A DNA stretch of 64,000 nucleotides. Source: Xiheibacterium sp038325765. GTDB taxonomy: Bacteria > Myxococcota_A > Polyangia > Nannocystales > Nannocystaceae. A program made the position numbers and the translations under genes. This document shows positions 50,733 through 59,284 of this stretch, one piece after another. Location: the NCBI GenBank assembly GCA_038325765.1, contig JBBQJI010000024.1, positions 38,070-102,069 on the forward strand. The letters are read 5' to 3'. Every line of letters starts with the position of its first letter. The first letter of the stretch is position 1. Below the pieces are notes generated by a model. It was not told the DNA's origin. It did no database searches and saw nothing but the letters and a program-made list of their open reading frames with translations.

Positions 50733-50844
50733 ATGGCTTCGAGTGCATGGCTCCGAGTGAATGGCTCCGAGTGAACGGCTCCGAATGAATGGCTCCGAGT
50801 GCATGGCGGCCAGTGCATGGCCGCCAGTGAATGGCCGCCATTCG
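50733..50844. repeat. 14-bp minisatellite x8 after the MepA-like gene
   Basis: Eight units of ATGGCTCCGAGTGA with drift (ATGGCCGCCAGTGA in later ones); a partial unit overlaps the last codons of the gene. The 14-bp period breaks all reading frames, so it is not a coding repeat. Confidence 0.92.
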
Positions 50845-50879
50845 TGGCCGCGAGTGAGCCCGCCCCCCGGCGCGCGTGA

Positions 50880-50885
50880 TACGGT
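50880..50885 (+). promoter_or_regulatory. TACGGT -10-like element, 9 nt before the double radical SAM gene
   Basis: Hexamer nine bases before GTG 50895. Confidence 0.4.
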
Positions 50886-50894
50886 CGAGCGACC

Positions 50895-53186
50895 GTGACC
50901 ATGCCCGTCCTCGTCGTGCATCCGCCGATGTCGGTGGCCCGCGACTTCATCGACTACCCGTACTTCGCCGATCTCGGCGCGGTGCAGGTCGCGACGGTGC
51001 TGCGCACGGTGACCGAGGTCGGGCTGGTCGACGCGTTCGCTCTGCCCGGCGCAACCTTGCGCTGGCGCGACGACGGCCGCGCCCTGCTCGGCGCGACGCC
51101 CGATGCGGTGCTGGCCGCGTGTACCGGCGCGTGGCCGCTCATCGTCGTGGCGCTCACACCGTTCCATCGCCCACCGTCGCGCGACGACGTGCTCGCCGAG
51201 ATCCTGGTCGGCCTGCGGGCGATGCACCCCGACGCGACGATCGTGCTCGCGGATCTCTACCAGTCGGGTCAGCACTACATCGCCACCGCGCCCGCCGACG
51301 TGCTGGGGAGCTACCCGGAGGCCGACGTGCGGCTCGAGTACGAGGCGGAGGTCACCCTCGCGCAGCTCGTCGCCGAATACGCCGCAGGCCGATCGCCACC
51401 GCGGCACCTGGTCGGCGTGCGCCCGCCCGATCTCGACGCAGTGCCGATCCCGGCGTGGCACAAGGTCGACCTGCGGGCGCGCGATCGCTTCATGCACGCC
51501 GTCGCCGCTGCGCTGGGCCGCGGCCGCTGGGCGTTCCCGATCGCCCAGGGCCGCGTGCTCCCGTGGCTGAGCTCGCGCGGCTGCCCCTACGACTGCGCGC
51601 ACTGCAGCAGCAACCCCGACGTCGCCATCGGTGCGCCCAAGACCCAGCGGCGGCTCTCGCCGGGCCGCATGCGCGACGATCTGGCGGCGCTCGCCGCCCT
51701 GGGCGCGACGTCCGTGCACGTGCTCGACGAGATGGTCAACGTGCACCCGCGCCACCTGCCAGCGCTGCTCGACGCCGCCGAGGCAGCCGACGTCGGCCTC
51801 GAGTTCCCCAACGGCATGCGCGCCGATGGCCTGTATCCCGCCGAGCTGGCGCGGCTGCCGGGGCGCATCAGCACGTTGAGCGTCAGCGCCGAGAGCGGCT
51901 CGCAGCGGGTGCTCGACGGCATCGTCGGCAAGCGCCTCGATCGCGCGGCGATCATCCGCGTCGCCGAGACCGCCCATCGGCTGGGCCTGCCCGCGATGGT
52001 GCACTACATGATCGGCCTGCCCGGCGAGCGCGGCGAGGAGATCAACGAGACGCTGCAGTGGGCGCTCGAGCTGTGGGATCGGTTCGAGGCCGAGCCCGCG
52101 GTGCAGTTCGCGACGCCGCTGCCCGGCACACGGCTCGCGAGGGGCGTCCACCTACCGGTGGTCGACGACTGGGGCCCGAGATTCCAACGCGAGCCCAGCG
52201 CGCTGCCGGGCGCGGTGCCGCCGGCGGAGTTGCGCCGGTACATGGACACCTTCGACGCGCGCATGGCCGCGTCGCGCGGCCCGCAGAAACTCATCCTCAA
52301 CGCGACGTACGTCTGCAACAACCACTGCACGTTCTGTGCAGTCGGCACCCGCACGCAGCTCGACGGCCACCCCACGCGGCAGCGCGAGATCCTGGCGAAG
52401 TACCGCCGCGCCGGCGTCGTGCTGCTCGACATCGACGGCGGCGAGCCCACGCTCAACCCCGAGCTCGTGGCGCTCGTCCGTTACGCCCGGGCGATCGGCT
52501 ACACCCGCGTCAACGTCACCACCAACGGCCGCATGTGCGCCTATCCGGAGTTCGCCGAGCGCCTGGTCCACTCGGGGATCACGTCTTTGCTGTTCTCGGT
52601 GCACGGCGCCGACGCACGCACGCACGCCGCCCAGGTCGGCGTCGCCGAGGCCTTCGATCAGACCCTCGCCGGCGTGCGCAACTGCGTGCGTGCGGCACCC
52701 TCGGGCGTCGAGCTCGGCATGAACGTCACCTTGACCAAGGGCAACCACCGCACGCTCGGCGACATCGCCCAGCTCGCCCTCGACGAGGGCCTACCTTGGC
52801 TCAACATCCAGTTCCTCACGCCGTTCGGGCGGGCGACGCGGATGGTCGCGCCCGACACCAAAGAGGCCGCCGCGATCGCGATGGCCGTCATCGACAGGTT
52901 CGCGTCGCGGATGAAGCTGCAGGTGATCAACCTGCCCTACTGCTTCATGCCCGGCTACGAGGCCCACATGGCCGGCGATCTCGGCAAGCGTAGCCGCGAC
53001 ATGGTGTTCGTGAACAACGATGCGGTGAACCTCGCCGAGTATCTGGCCGCGCGTCGCGTCCGCAAGCCGGTGTGCGCCGCGTGCCCGCACGCGTGCTTCT
53101 GTGGCGGGTTCTACGAGCTCGACGATGTCCCCGAGCCACCGTGGCTGGTGCGCGCCGAGGACCTCGTGCGACCGATCGCGCCGTAG
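50895..53186 (+). CDS. tandem radical SAM protein, N-terminal B12-binding-like
   Basis: 763 residues carrying two radical SAM cores in one chain. Residues 1-180 (VLVVHPPMSVARDFIDYPYF) look like the B12-binding-like domain of class B radical SAM enzymes, although the usual DxHxxG motif is absent. Core one has CPYDCAHC (Cys 230, 234, 237) and the class B phrases SVSAESGSQRVLDGI and YMIGLPGERGEE. Core two (about 460-763) has CNNHCTFC (Cys 474, 478, 481), LLDIDGGEPTLNPELV, TNGRMCAYPEF and SVHGADARTHAAQVG, like the HXS-operon radical SAM proteins. CAACPHACFCGGFYEL near the end adds a Cys cluster. No precursor gene is adjacent. Start GTG 50895 follows TACGGT by nine bases. Confidence 0.9.
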   Translation: MTMPVLVVHPPMSVARDFIDYPYFADLGAVQVATVLRTVTEVGLVDAFALPGATLRWRDDGRALLGATPDAVLAACTGAWPLIVVALTPFHRPPSRDDVLAEILVGLRAMHPDATIVLADLYQSGQHYIATAPADVLGSYPEADVRLEYEAEVTLAQLVAEYAAGRSPPRHLVGVRPPDLDAVPIPAWHKVDLRARDRFMHAVAAALGRGRWAFPIAQGRVLPWLSSRGCPYDCAHCSSNPDVAIGAPKTQRRLSPGRMRDDLAALAALGATSVHVLDEMVNVHPRHLPALLDAAEAADVGLEFPNGMRADGLYPAELARLPGRISTLSVSAESGSQRVLDGIVGKRLDRAAIIRVAETAHRLGLPAMVHYMIGLPGERGEEINETLQWALELWDRFEAEPAVQFATPLPGTRLARGVHLPVVDDWGPRFQREPSALPGAVPPAELRRYMDTFDARMAASRGPQKLILNATYVCNNHCTFCAVGTRTQLDGHPTRQREILAKYRRAGVVLLDIDGGEPTLNPELVALVRYARAIGYTRVNVTTNGRMCAYPEFAERLVHSGITSLLFSVHGADARTHAAQVGVAEAFDQTLAGVRNCVRAAPSGVELGMNVTLTKGNHRTLGDIAQLALDEGLPWLNIQFLTPFGRATRMVAPDTKEAAAIAMAVIDRFASRMKLQVINLPYCFMPGYEAHMAGDLGKRSRDMVFVNNDAVNLAEYLAARRVRKPVCAACPHACFCGGFYELDDVPEPPWLVRAEDLVRPIAP

Positions 53187-53377
53187 CGCCATCGCGTGGC
53201 GCCAGAACGCCGTCGCGTGCGTTGGTCTCGGGCAGGCCGCACTCGGGCTCGCACACGGTGTCCGAGGTGGTGCTGGTGGGTGCCCTCGCCGGGGCAGCCT
53301 GTGCGCGCCAGGCCGAGCAGGATCGCCGGGGTCAGCGCCGTCGACGTGGTCCGGATCTCGGCGCTGCTCGCCGGTGG

Positions 53378-53383
53378 TAGGCT
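53378..53383 (+). promoter_or_regulatory. TAGGCT -10-like element, 7 nt before the MYXO-CTERM gene
   Basis: Hexamer seven bases before GTG 53391. The rest of the 204-bp gap shows nothing recognisable. Confidence 0.45.
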
Positions 53384-53390
53384 ATGCGTC

Positions 53391-54542
53391 GTGCACAGGG
53401 CGACCACCGTCACGCTCGGGGCCGCGATCGCGCTCGTCTCGCCCACGGCGGCCGACGGTGCCGACGGCATCCGCCAGCGCACCCTCATCCTGTGGTCCGA
53501 CATCCCCTGCATGACGGTGGTCGAGCGCGACGTCGACCCGGTCGTTCCGCTGCGTTACGCCGTCGAGAAGGAAGACACCGGACTCACGCCGGACGAGGTC
53601 GCGACCGGTCGGCGCCACCAGATGATCGGCTTCTGCCGCCAGCACTCACCGCAGGCGCCGTTGCCGACGTGGCTGTCGTGGGCCGATGTCGACGACGCGG
53701 CCGGCGTCGATCTGGTCGATCCCGACGACGTCGAGCCATACGCCATGCTCGAGGACAATCCCGAGTGGACCGACTGCGTCGTGCGCGTCATCGCCGATGC
53801 CGACCGCCGCCCCATCACCAACGCCGCGGCCGCCGAGCCGGTGCTGTGGGACACGACGGGGCTGCCCGCCGGCGGCTGGGCGATCGAGGGCTATACCTGG
53901 GATCCACCATTCAACATCTGGTCGCCGCGCCCCGGCGTCGTCGCGGTGTTCGACGACGCCGGCGGCGACAACGCGCCGGTCGCGGGGATCCTCTCCGAGG
54001 AGACCATCGTCTTCGCCGAGGACACCGCGCCCATCGAAGGCTGCGTCATCGCGGGCGAAGGGTCGACGTTCACGGCGCAATGGTCCGAGACGGTGCGCGG
54101 CGACCTGCAGGTGTGGGCACCGCTGGTGGTGGACGAGCCGGTCGAGGGCACCAGCTTCAGCTTCGACTTCGTGCCCCCCGAGGCGGCCGTCGGAACCTCC
54201 GCCAACATCCGGGTGCAGATCGTCGACGCCAGCGGTCGCTCGACCATCGCGTACAGGCAAGATGCGATCACGGTCCTCCCGGGGGGCGGCGATGGGCCGA
54301 GCTGCGACGAGGGCGGCGGATTCGTGGCGGCGCCGGGCTGCGGCACCAGCTCCACCGGCGGCGAAGGTGACGGCGAGACCACGGCGTCGACGGGCGAAGG
54401 CGACACCTCGTCCGATTCGGCACCGGCGGCCGACGGCGAGGGCGACGGCCGCAGCGCGTGCGCCTGCTCGAGCACCCCCTCTGCCGACGGGATCTTCGGG
54501 TTGTTGCTGCTCGCCGGTTGGCGACGCCCGCGGCGGCGCTGA
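53391..54542 (+). CDS. MYXO-CTERM surface protein
   Basis: 383 residues from GTG 53391, with signal peptide VTLGAAIALVSPTAADG. A folded body (about 25-300) has several paired Cys and Ser/Gly/Asp-rich ending (SSTGGEGDGETTASTGEGDT). The C-terminus is a MYXO-CTERM sorting tail: ACACSS then a hydrophobic GIFGLLLLAG and the final basic WRRPRRR, the signature recognised by a myxosortase (rhomboid-like or CAAX-like) that anchors proteins at the outer surface. The body is not a family I recognise. Standalone gene. Confidence 0.88.
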   Translation: MHRATTVTLGAAIALVSPTAADGADGIRQRTLILWSDIPCMTVVERDVDPVVPLRYAVEKEDTGLTPDEVATGRRHQMIGFCRQHSPQAPLPTWLSWADVDDAAGVDLVDPDDVEPYAMLEDNPEWTDCVVRVIADADRRPITNAAAAEPVLWDTTGLPAGGWAIEGYTWDPPFNIWSPRPGVVAVFDDAGGDNAPVAGILSEETIVFAEDTAPIEGCVIAGEGSTFTAQWSETVRGDLQVWAPLVVDEPVEGTSFSFDFVPPEAAVGTSANIRVQIVDASGRSTIAYRQDAITVLPGGGDGPSCDEGGGFVAAPGCGTSSTGGEGDGETTASTGEGDTSSDSAPAADGEGDGRSACACSSTPSADGIFGLLLLAGWRRPRRR

Positions 54543-54571
54543 GCGATCACACAGCCTTCACGCAGCCGTCG

Positions 54572-55627
54572 TCACTCACAGCCGATGGGCGCCGTCGAGA
54601 TCACGAAGTCGTCCACCGCCCGCTCCAGATCGACGTGCGCGCCGCCGGGCCAGAGGTTCTCGAGCGTGACGAGGTTGATGCCGAACTCGGCCCACTGCCC
54701 CCGCCAGTCGAGATCGTAGGTGCCGCTCTCGAGCGCGCCATCCACCCAGAATTCGAACACGCCATCCCGAGCTCCGGGCGTGTTGAGCACGACGTGGGCC
54801 TCGACGCAGCGCCACGTGTCCGCATCCGGCTCCGAGAAGATCGGCGTGTCGCCGACGAAGCCACCCAGCAGCGTCTGCCGGGCCGCGTCTTCGAAGCCGT
54901 GGCAGGTGATCGCGTCACCGTCGATGCAGCTGAGTGCCTCGGCGCGCAGCAGCGTGCCGTCGTCGTCGTCGGAACGCAGGCGCGCCACCATCGCTTGGGT
55001 CCACTCCGCCGACGCGAAGATCGATGCGCTGCTGAGGTGGCCGAGCCCCGCGTCGGGCCATCCGGCTTGGGTCTTGACGCGAAAGCGCCAGTAGATCGCA
55101 TCGAAACGCTCGCTCGGCGCCACGTTGGGCACGTCGGCGTAGACCGCCGGGTTGTCACCGATCGCCGCGCTCAGCCAGCCCGCACCCTCGACGCCGGCGC
55201 GATACGTCGTGCGCATCGATCGCTCGCCGGAGGCTGCATCGCCGACGCCGACCACGAAGGCGCCGTCGCCATCTTGGTATTCGAAGAAGCGCTTGGACGG
55301 GTCCTCGAGCCGCTCGAAATCCTCGCACAGCAGCCAGTCGGGCGGGAGCGGATCGGGGCACGTCGCGAAGCCGGCCGACGGTGGAATCGGATTAGAACCG
55401 GTGGTTCCAGCGCCCGCGGTGTCGTCTTGATCGTCGTCGGAACTCGAGTCATCGCCGCCTGTGTGGGCCTGCGGATCCAGATCTCCGTCATCCTCCGAGG
55501 CGCTCGCGGTCTCGCCGGCATCGTTGTGACCCGAGGGCGACATGTCGCTCTCCGCAGCCGAGCTGCACGCAGCGAGGCCGAGCACCAAGGCGGCCCGAAC
55601 GCCGTACAATGGTCGATGAGCAGTCAT
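54572..55627 (-). CDS. lipoprotein with polysaccharide-lyase-like (jelly-roll) domain
   Basis: 351 residues. Signal MTAHRPLYGVRAALVLGLAA then CSSAAES suggests a lipoprotein; an Asp/Ser-rich spacer follows to about residue 85. The rest (LPPDWLLCEDFERLEDPSKR, FVVGVGDAASGERSMRTTYR, YWRFRVKTQAGWPDAGLGHL, HVVLNTPGARDGVFEFWVDG) has the beta-jelly-roll layout of alginate lyase or concanavalin-like sugar-binding proteins; catalytic residues cannot be assigned. Extracellular or outer-membrane role inferred. Same strand as the TlpA-like gene, 136 bp downstream of it. Confidence 0.65.
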   Translation of the reverse strand: MTAHRPLYGVRAALVLGLAACSSAAESDMSPSGHNDAGETASASEDDGDLDPQAHTGGDDSSSDDDQDDTAGAGTTGSNPIPPSAGFATCPDPLPPDWLLCEDFERLEDPSKRFFEYQDGDGAFVVGVGDAASGERSMRTTYRAGVEGAGWLSAAIGDNPAVYADVPNVAPSERFDAIYWRFRVKTQAGWPDAGLGHLSSASIFASAEWTQAMVARLRSDDDDGTLLRAEALSCIDGDAITCHGFEDAARQTLLGGFVGDTPIFSEPDADTWRCVEAHVVLNTPGARDGVFEFWVDGALESGTYDLDWRGQWAEFGINLVTLENLWPGGAHVDLERAVDDFVISTAPIGCE

Positions 55628-55763
55628 CGCAAGCAAAGGAGAAGTACCGAGGAGGCTAGCAGTGAAATCCGGGAATGCGCCAATCGGGCGGCGCCGCGTC
55701 ACTGCGTCACACCGACATCGATGTCTCGGTCACGGGTGTGCAGGGGTGAGCACGCGACGCACG

Positions 55764-56468
55764 TCATGCATCGAGCAACTGCTCGACGATCGCGCGCAGC
55801 TCCGCGTAGTCGGCGCGGCAGCGTTCGTGATCCGCAGGCCCACCGGGGTGGAACTCGGGTCCAGGGTGCACCCACCGTGTCACGCCCTGGCGGTCGATGA
55901 CCAGCGTCGCACTGGTGGCGCTGCGCTCGCCATGGGCGAGCCACCACCCGTCCAAGGTCCGCCACCACCAGTCGATCCCGATCGGAAATGCGAAACCCCA
56001 CCGCGCGGCGATCCGCGCGATCCGGTCGGCCTCCGCGGCGACATCGAAGGGCGCAGCCGGCGACCGCGATCCGTCCGCGACCGGCCGCGGTTTGGGGTGA
56101 TACAGCCCGAGCACGACCAGGCCGCGGTCGCGGAAATCGCGATCGAGCTCGACCAGCGCCGGGGCGGTGCGGCGACAAAACGGACAGGTGTCGGTCCAGA
56201 ATCGCACCAGCACGACCTTGCCGCGCAGCGCCGCGGGCGACGTCGGACCGGGGACGAGCGCGCCGCCCTCGATCCAGCCCTCGACCGCGAACGGCGGCGC
56301 CGGCACGCCGATGCGATCGTGGCCGCGTGTGCCCGCATCATCGGTGCGACCGACGTCCAGTGGCGTCGCGGCAGCGCTACGCGGCGCGTGGGTCGGCTCC
56401 GATGCGAGGCCGCACCCGACCCCGGCCAGCAGCAGCAACAGTGCTCCGCGCGACATCGTTCGCGACAC
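55764..56468 (-). CDS. TlpA-like thioredoxin-fold lipoprotein
   Basis: 234 residues from GTG 56468, six bases after TACGCT. Signal peptide ALLLLLAGVGC with Cys lipobox is followed by a short linker. The thioredoxin fold has GKVVLVRFWTDTCPFCRRTA (active-site CPFC), VELDRDFRDRGLVVLGLYHP and TLVIDRQGVTRWVHPGPEFH. It is probably a periplasmic disulfide reductase of the TlpA/ResA type. A 60-residue insertion (VADGSRSPAAPFDVAAEADR to HGERSATS) is longer than usual. Divergent from the M20 peptidase. Confidence 0.85.
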   Translation of the reverse strand: MSRTMSRGALLLLLAGVGCGLASEPTHAPRSAAATPLDVGRTDDAGTRGHDRIGVPAPPFAVEGWIEGGALVPGPTSPAALRGKVVLVRFWTDTCPFCRRTAPALVELDRDFRDRGLVVLGLYHPKPRPVADGSRSPAAPFDVAAEADRIARIAARWGFAFPIGIDWWWRTLDGWWLAHGERSATSATLVIDRQGVTRWVHPGPEFHPGGPADHERCRADYAELRAIVEQLLDA

Positions 56469-56474
56469 GCCCCG

Positions 56475-56480
56475 AGCGTA
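56475..56480 (-). promoter_or_regulatory. TACGCT -10-like element, 6 nt before the TlpA-like gene
   Basis: Hexamer six bases before GTG 56468. Confidence 0.4.
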
Positions 56481-56598
56481 GCCGACCCCCGCACGCCTGC
56501 CTCCCGCGACGATCGACACGCCGTGATCCCCGCCGCTGCGCCGCGACCGCGCCGAAAGCTTCCCCCCGTCGCAGCCCCATGCTAACGCTGTTCGCGGC

Positions 56599-57966
56599 AT
56601 GAATTCCCCGAATCCCTCCGCGCTGGCCGGACTGGACGACGAGGTCGAGCAGGCCGAGGCGTGGTTCCGCAGCAACCTACGCACCCTGGTCGATCTGCCG
56701 ACCATCAGCCCGGGCGCGACCGACGATCGCGAGATCCTCGCGGGCTGCCACGCCGCGCGCGAGATCCTCGCGTCTGTGGGTGCCGAGTCCGAGCTCGTCG
56801 GCACCCGCGGCACACCCACGGTGATGGCTCGCCTGCGCCACCCCGAGGCGACGACGCGGCTGGTGGTCTACAACCATGTCGACGTGCAGCCGGCCGACGC
56901 CGCCACGTGGACTTCCGGCGCGCCGTTTCGCTTCGAGGTCGAGGCCCACCCGGAGCGCACGTTCTTGTACCGCGGCCGCGGTGCGACGGACGACAAGGGG
57001 CCGGCGCTGTGCGCCGTGCGTGGGGCGAAGATCGCGATCGACCGCGGCGCGAAGATCGACGTCACGTTCGTGTGGGAGAGCGAAGAAGAGATCGGCAGCC
57101 CCCACTTCACCGACGTGCTCACGGCCCGGCGCGACGCGCTGCAGGCGGACGCGGTGATCGTGTCGGATACGATCTGGCCCACCGCGGATCAGCCGGCGGT
57201 GTCCACCGGCCTGCGCGGAGCCCTGCACGTGACGATGCGCCTGCGCACCGCCGGCAAAGAAGCCCACTCCGGCTTGGTCGGCGGCGTCGCCCGCAATCCG
57301 GTGATGGAGCTGTGTCGGCTGGCGACCGCGATCGACACCGCGTCGTTCTGGCACGCCGGCGCCGCCGCCCCCGACGAGGACGAGATCGCCGGCTTCCTCG
57401 CGGCGGGCTTCGATCCCGAGTACTTCCTGCACGCCCACGATCTGCACCACGTGACCACGCGCGATCCGTTGGAGATGATGCTGCGCATCTGGACCCGCCC
57501 GACCTTCGAGATCCACGGGCTCGGTGGGGGTTACGCGGGCCGCGGCACCAAGACCATCGTGCCCGCCGCGGCCGAGCTCAAGTGCAGCTTCCGGCTGGTG
57601 CCCGACCAGGATCCGATGGCGATCGGCGAGTCGCTGCTGGCCTTCGTCCGCGCCGCCAACCCGGAGGTCGAGGTCGAGCTCGGCGGCAGCTTTCGTCCCT
57701 ACCGCGCCACCACCTCGGGCGAGGTCCACCGCGCGATCGTCGATGCCCTGCACGCGACCACCGGCCGCTGCCCGGTCGCCGTGCGCGAAGGCGGCTCGAT
57801 CGGCGCGGTGCCGATGATCGCCCGCGAGCTCGGCATCCCCGTGCACTTCTTGCCGTTGTCGCTGCCCGATCACGGCTACCACGCGCCCAACGAGTACTTC
57901 GACTGGCGCCAGGCACGGATCGGCATCGGTGCCTTCGCCCGCGTGTTCACCACGCTGTCCCGCTGA
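56599..57966 (+). CDS. M20-family peptidase (dipeptidase/deacylase)
   Basis: 455 residues. Zinc ligands are in order: VVYNHVDVQPADAATW (His, Asp), GRGATDDKGPALCAV (Asp), FVWESEEEIGSPHF (Glu pair) and the C-terminal LPDHGYHAPNEYFDW (His). A lid domain with GLRGALHVTMRLRT and KEAHSGLVGGVARNP matches the M20 dimerisation domain. Similar enzymes hydrolyse dipeptides or N-acyl amino acids; a precise substrate cannot be given. TAACGC lies ten bases before the ATG, a variant of the leaderless hexamer. Divergent from the TlpA-like gene. Confidence 0.9.
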   Translation: MNSPNPSALAGLDDEVEQAEAWFRSNLRTLVDLPTISPGATDDREILAGCHAAREILASVGAESELVGTRGTPTVMARLRHPEATTRLVVYNHVDVQPADAATWTSGAPFRFEVEAHPERTFLYRGRGATDDKGPALCAVRGAKIAIDRGAKIDVTFVWESEEEIGSPHFTDVLTARRDALQADAVIVSDTIWPTADQPAVSTGLRGALHVTMRLRTAGKEAHSGLVGGVARNPVMELCRLATAIDTASFWHAGAAAPDEDEIAGFLAAGFDPEYFLHAHDLHHVTTRDPLEMMLRIWTRPTFEIHGLGGGYAGRGTKTIVPAAAELKCSFRLVPDQDPMAIGESLLAFVRAANPEVEVELGGSFRPYRATTSGEVHRAIVDALHATTGRCPVAVREGGSIGAVPMIARELGIPVHFLPLSLPDHGYHAPNEYFDWRQARIGIGAFARVFTTLSR

Positions 57967-57999
57967 GCGAGACGCCGACTCGGGCCCTTGCCGCGGCCC

Positions 58000-58812
58000 C
58001 TACCCGGGTAGGAGCGTCTTGCGCAGCTTCGCGACCCAGCGCTGGGGCAGCGATGGGAACATGCGCTTGAGGACGTCGGCGGCGTGGGCCTCGGGCGCGA
58101 CGAGCAGGCGGCTTCTGCCCTTGCGCATGGCGGCGAGGATCAGCGCCGCGCACTTCTCCGGCAACATGGTGCGCTTCTCGAAGTACGCGACGACCTTCGC
58201 GTGGCGCAAGGCCATGCGACTGGAGAAGCGGGTGTCCTTGGCGATGTTGGTGCGGATGCCCCCGGGGTGGACGCACAGCACCTTCACCGAGGTGTCGCAC
58301 AGCTCGGCGGCGATGGCCTCGGAGAAGCCGCGCACGGCGAATTTGGTGGCGCAGTACGACGACTGCCCGGGGATGCCGATGAGCCCGAACATGCTCGAGA
58401 GGTTGACGATGTAGGCGTCGTTCGACCGCTCGAGGTGGGGCAAGAAGAACTTGCAGCCGTGGACCACGCCCCACAGGTTGATGCCGACGATCCAGTCGAA
58501 GTCCTCGAGGCTGTGATCCTCGAGATCCGCGCCCACGGAGACCCCGGCGTTGTTGATGAGGATGTCGACGCGATCGTGCGCGGTCATCACCTCGTCGACG
58601 AGGGCGGCCATGCGCACCCGGTCGGCGACGTCGGCGACGTGGATGGTGGCGCGGGTGGGGCCGATCTCGGCCTGCACCTCGCGCAGCCGGGCCTCGTCGA
58701 CGTCGACGAGGGCCAGATCGCAGCCCTCGGCGCGCAGCGCCAGTGCCAGTGCGCGACCGATCCCACTGCCCGCTCCGGTGATGACCGCGACGCGGCCGTG
58801 GAAGTCCTTCAT
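58000..58812 (-). CDS. short-chain dehydrogenase/reductase
   Basis: 270 residues. The Rossmann glycine motif VAVITGAGSGIGRALALALR, the NNAGVSVGADLE motif, and the catalytic VNLSSMFGLIGIPGQSSYCA then TK (Ser, Tyr, Lys) are intact, so it is an active classical SDR using NAD(P)H. After the core, FEKRTMLPEKCAALILAAMR and a basic end (AKLRKTLLPG) form a C-terminal extension. Substrate not deducible. ATG 58812 is preferred to TTG 58821. Convergent with the peptidase gene. Confidence 0.92.
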   Translation of the reverse strand: MKDFHGRVAVITGAGSGIGRALALALRAEGCDLALVDVDEARLREVQAEIGPTRATIHVADVADRVRMAALVDEVMTAHDRVDILINNAGVSVGADLEDHSLEDFDWIVGINLWGVVHGCKFFLPHLERSNDAYIVNLSSMFGLIGIPGQSSYCATKFAVRGFSEAIAAELCDTSVKVLCVHPGGIRTNIAKDTRFSSRMALRHAKVVAYFEKRTMLPEKCAALILAAMRKGRSRLLVAPEAHAADVLKRMFPSLPQRWVAKLRKTLLPG

Positions 58813-58873
58813 CGCCGGCAATGGTGCGCCCCTGCGCGACGCTGACGCAAGACCTCGCTCGGTGTCAGTGGCG

Positions 58874-59215
58874 TCAGTGGTTGCGCGGCCCCCACAGCAG
58901 ATCGCCCATCATCGACGGCATCTTCTCGCGCCGGGGCTGGGCGACGACCGTGTCGGACCCCGCGGGGCTCTGCTCGATCGCGACGTGGCGGGTGGGCCCC
59001 GCCTGCGCCGGCGCATCCTCGCCGATCAGATCCGCACCGGGGGCGTCGGGGGGACCTATGACCTCGTCGGGGGGCAACGCGCCTATCGGCTCCGGCGCCG
59101 CATCGGCGGTCAGCGGCACCAGATCCGGATCGACCGCCGCGTCGTCGCCACGGATCCCCGCGCATCCGGCCAACAGCACCGCACACGCGCCGATCGCTGC
59201 ACATGCACGCATCAC
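58874..59215 (-). CDS. small lipoprotein of unknown function
   Basis: 113 residues from GTG 59215, placed by TAAGGT seven bases upstream. Signal MRACAAIGACAVLLAGC ends in a Cys lipobox, then an acidic/Pro-rich stretch follows (DDAAVDPDLVPLTADAAPEP) with no recognisable fold, and a basic end. Divergent from the FGGY kinase gene. No function can be assigned. Confidence 0.65.
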   Translation of the reverse strand: MMRACAAIGACAVLLAGCAGIRGDDAAVDPDLVPLTADAAPEPIGALPPDEVIGPPDAPGADLIGEDAPAQAGPTRHVAIEQSPAGSDTVVAQPRREKMPSMMGDLLWGPRNH

Positions 59216-59222
59216 GTGACTC

Positions 59223-59228
59223 ACCTTA
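59223..59228 (-). promoter_or_regulatory. TAAGGT -10-like element, 7 nt before the lipoprotein gene
   Basis: Hexamer seven bases before GTG 59215. Confidence 0.4.
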
Positions 59229-59270
59229 GCCTGTAGACGGTCCACACGCACGGAGGTTCCCGAATCGTCC

Positions 59271-59276
59271 TACAGT
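59271..59276 (+). promoter_or_regulatory. TACAGT -10-like element, 8 nt before the FGGY kinase
   Basis: Hexamer eight bases before ATG 59285; back to back with the TAAGGT of the divergent gene. Confidence 0.45.
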
Positions 59277-59284
59277 GCCGGCGC

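Noticed and set aside
50733..50844. CRISPR-like repeat array
   Set aside because: The repeats are contiguous 14-mers without spacers and there is no cas gene.
50546..50950. Minus-strand frame with His-Ser-Glu-Pro repeats beside the double radical SAM gene, considered as a second precursor
   Set aside because: It is antisense to the MepA-like gene end and the radical SAM start, and the 14-bp unit makes its periodicity a by-product.
53187..53390. Possible small gene between the double radical SAM and the MYXO-CTERM gene
   Set aside because: Frames are Arg/Gly-rich with no start or family similarity; only the TAGGCT element is supported.
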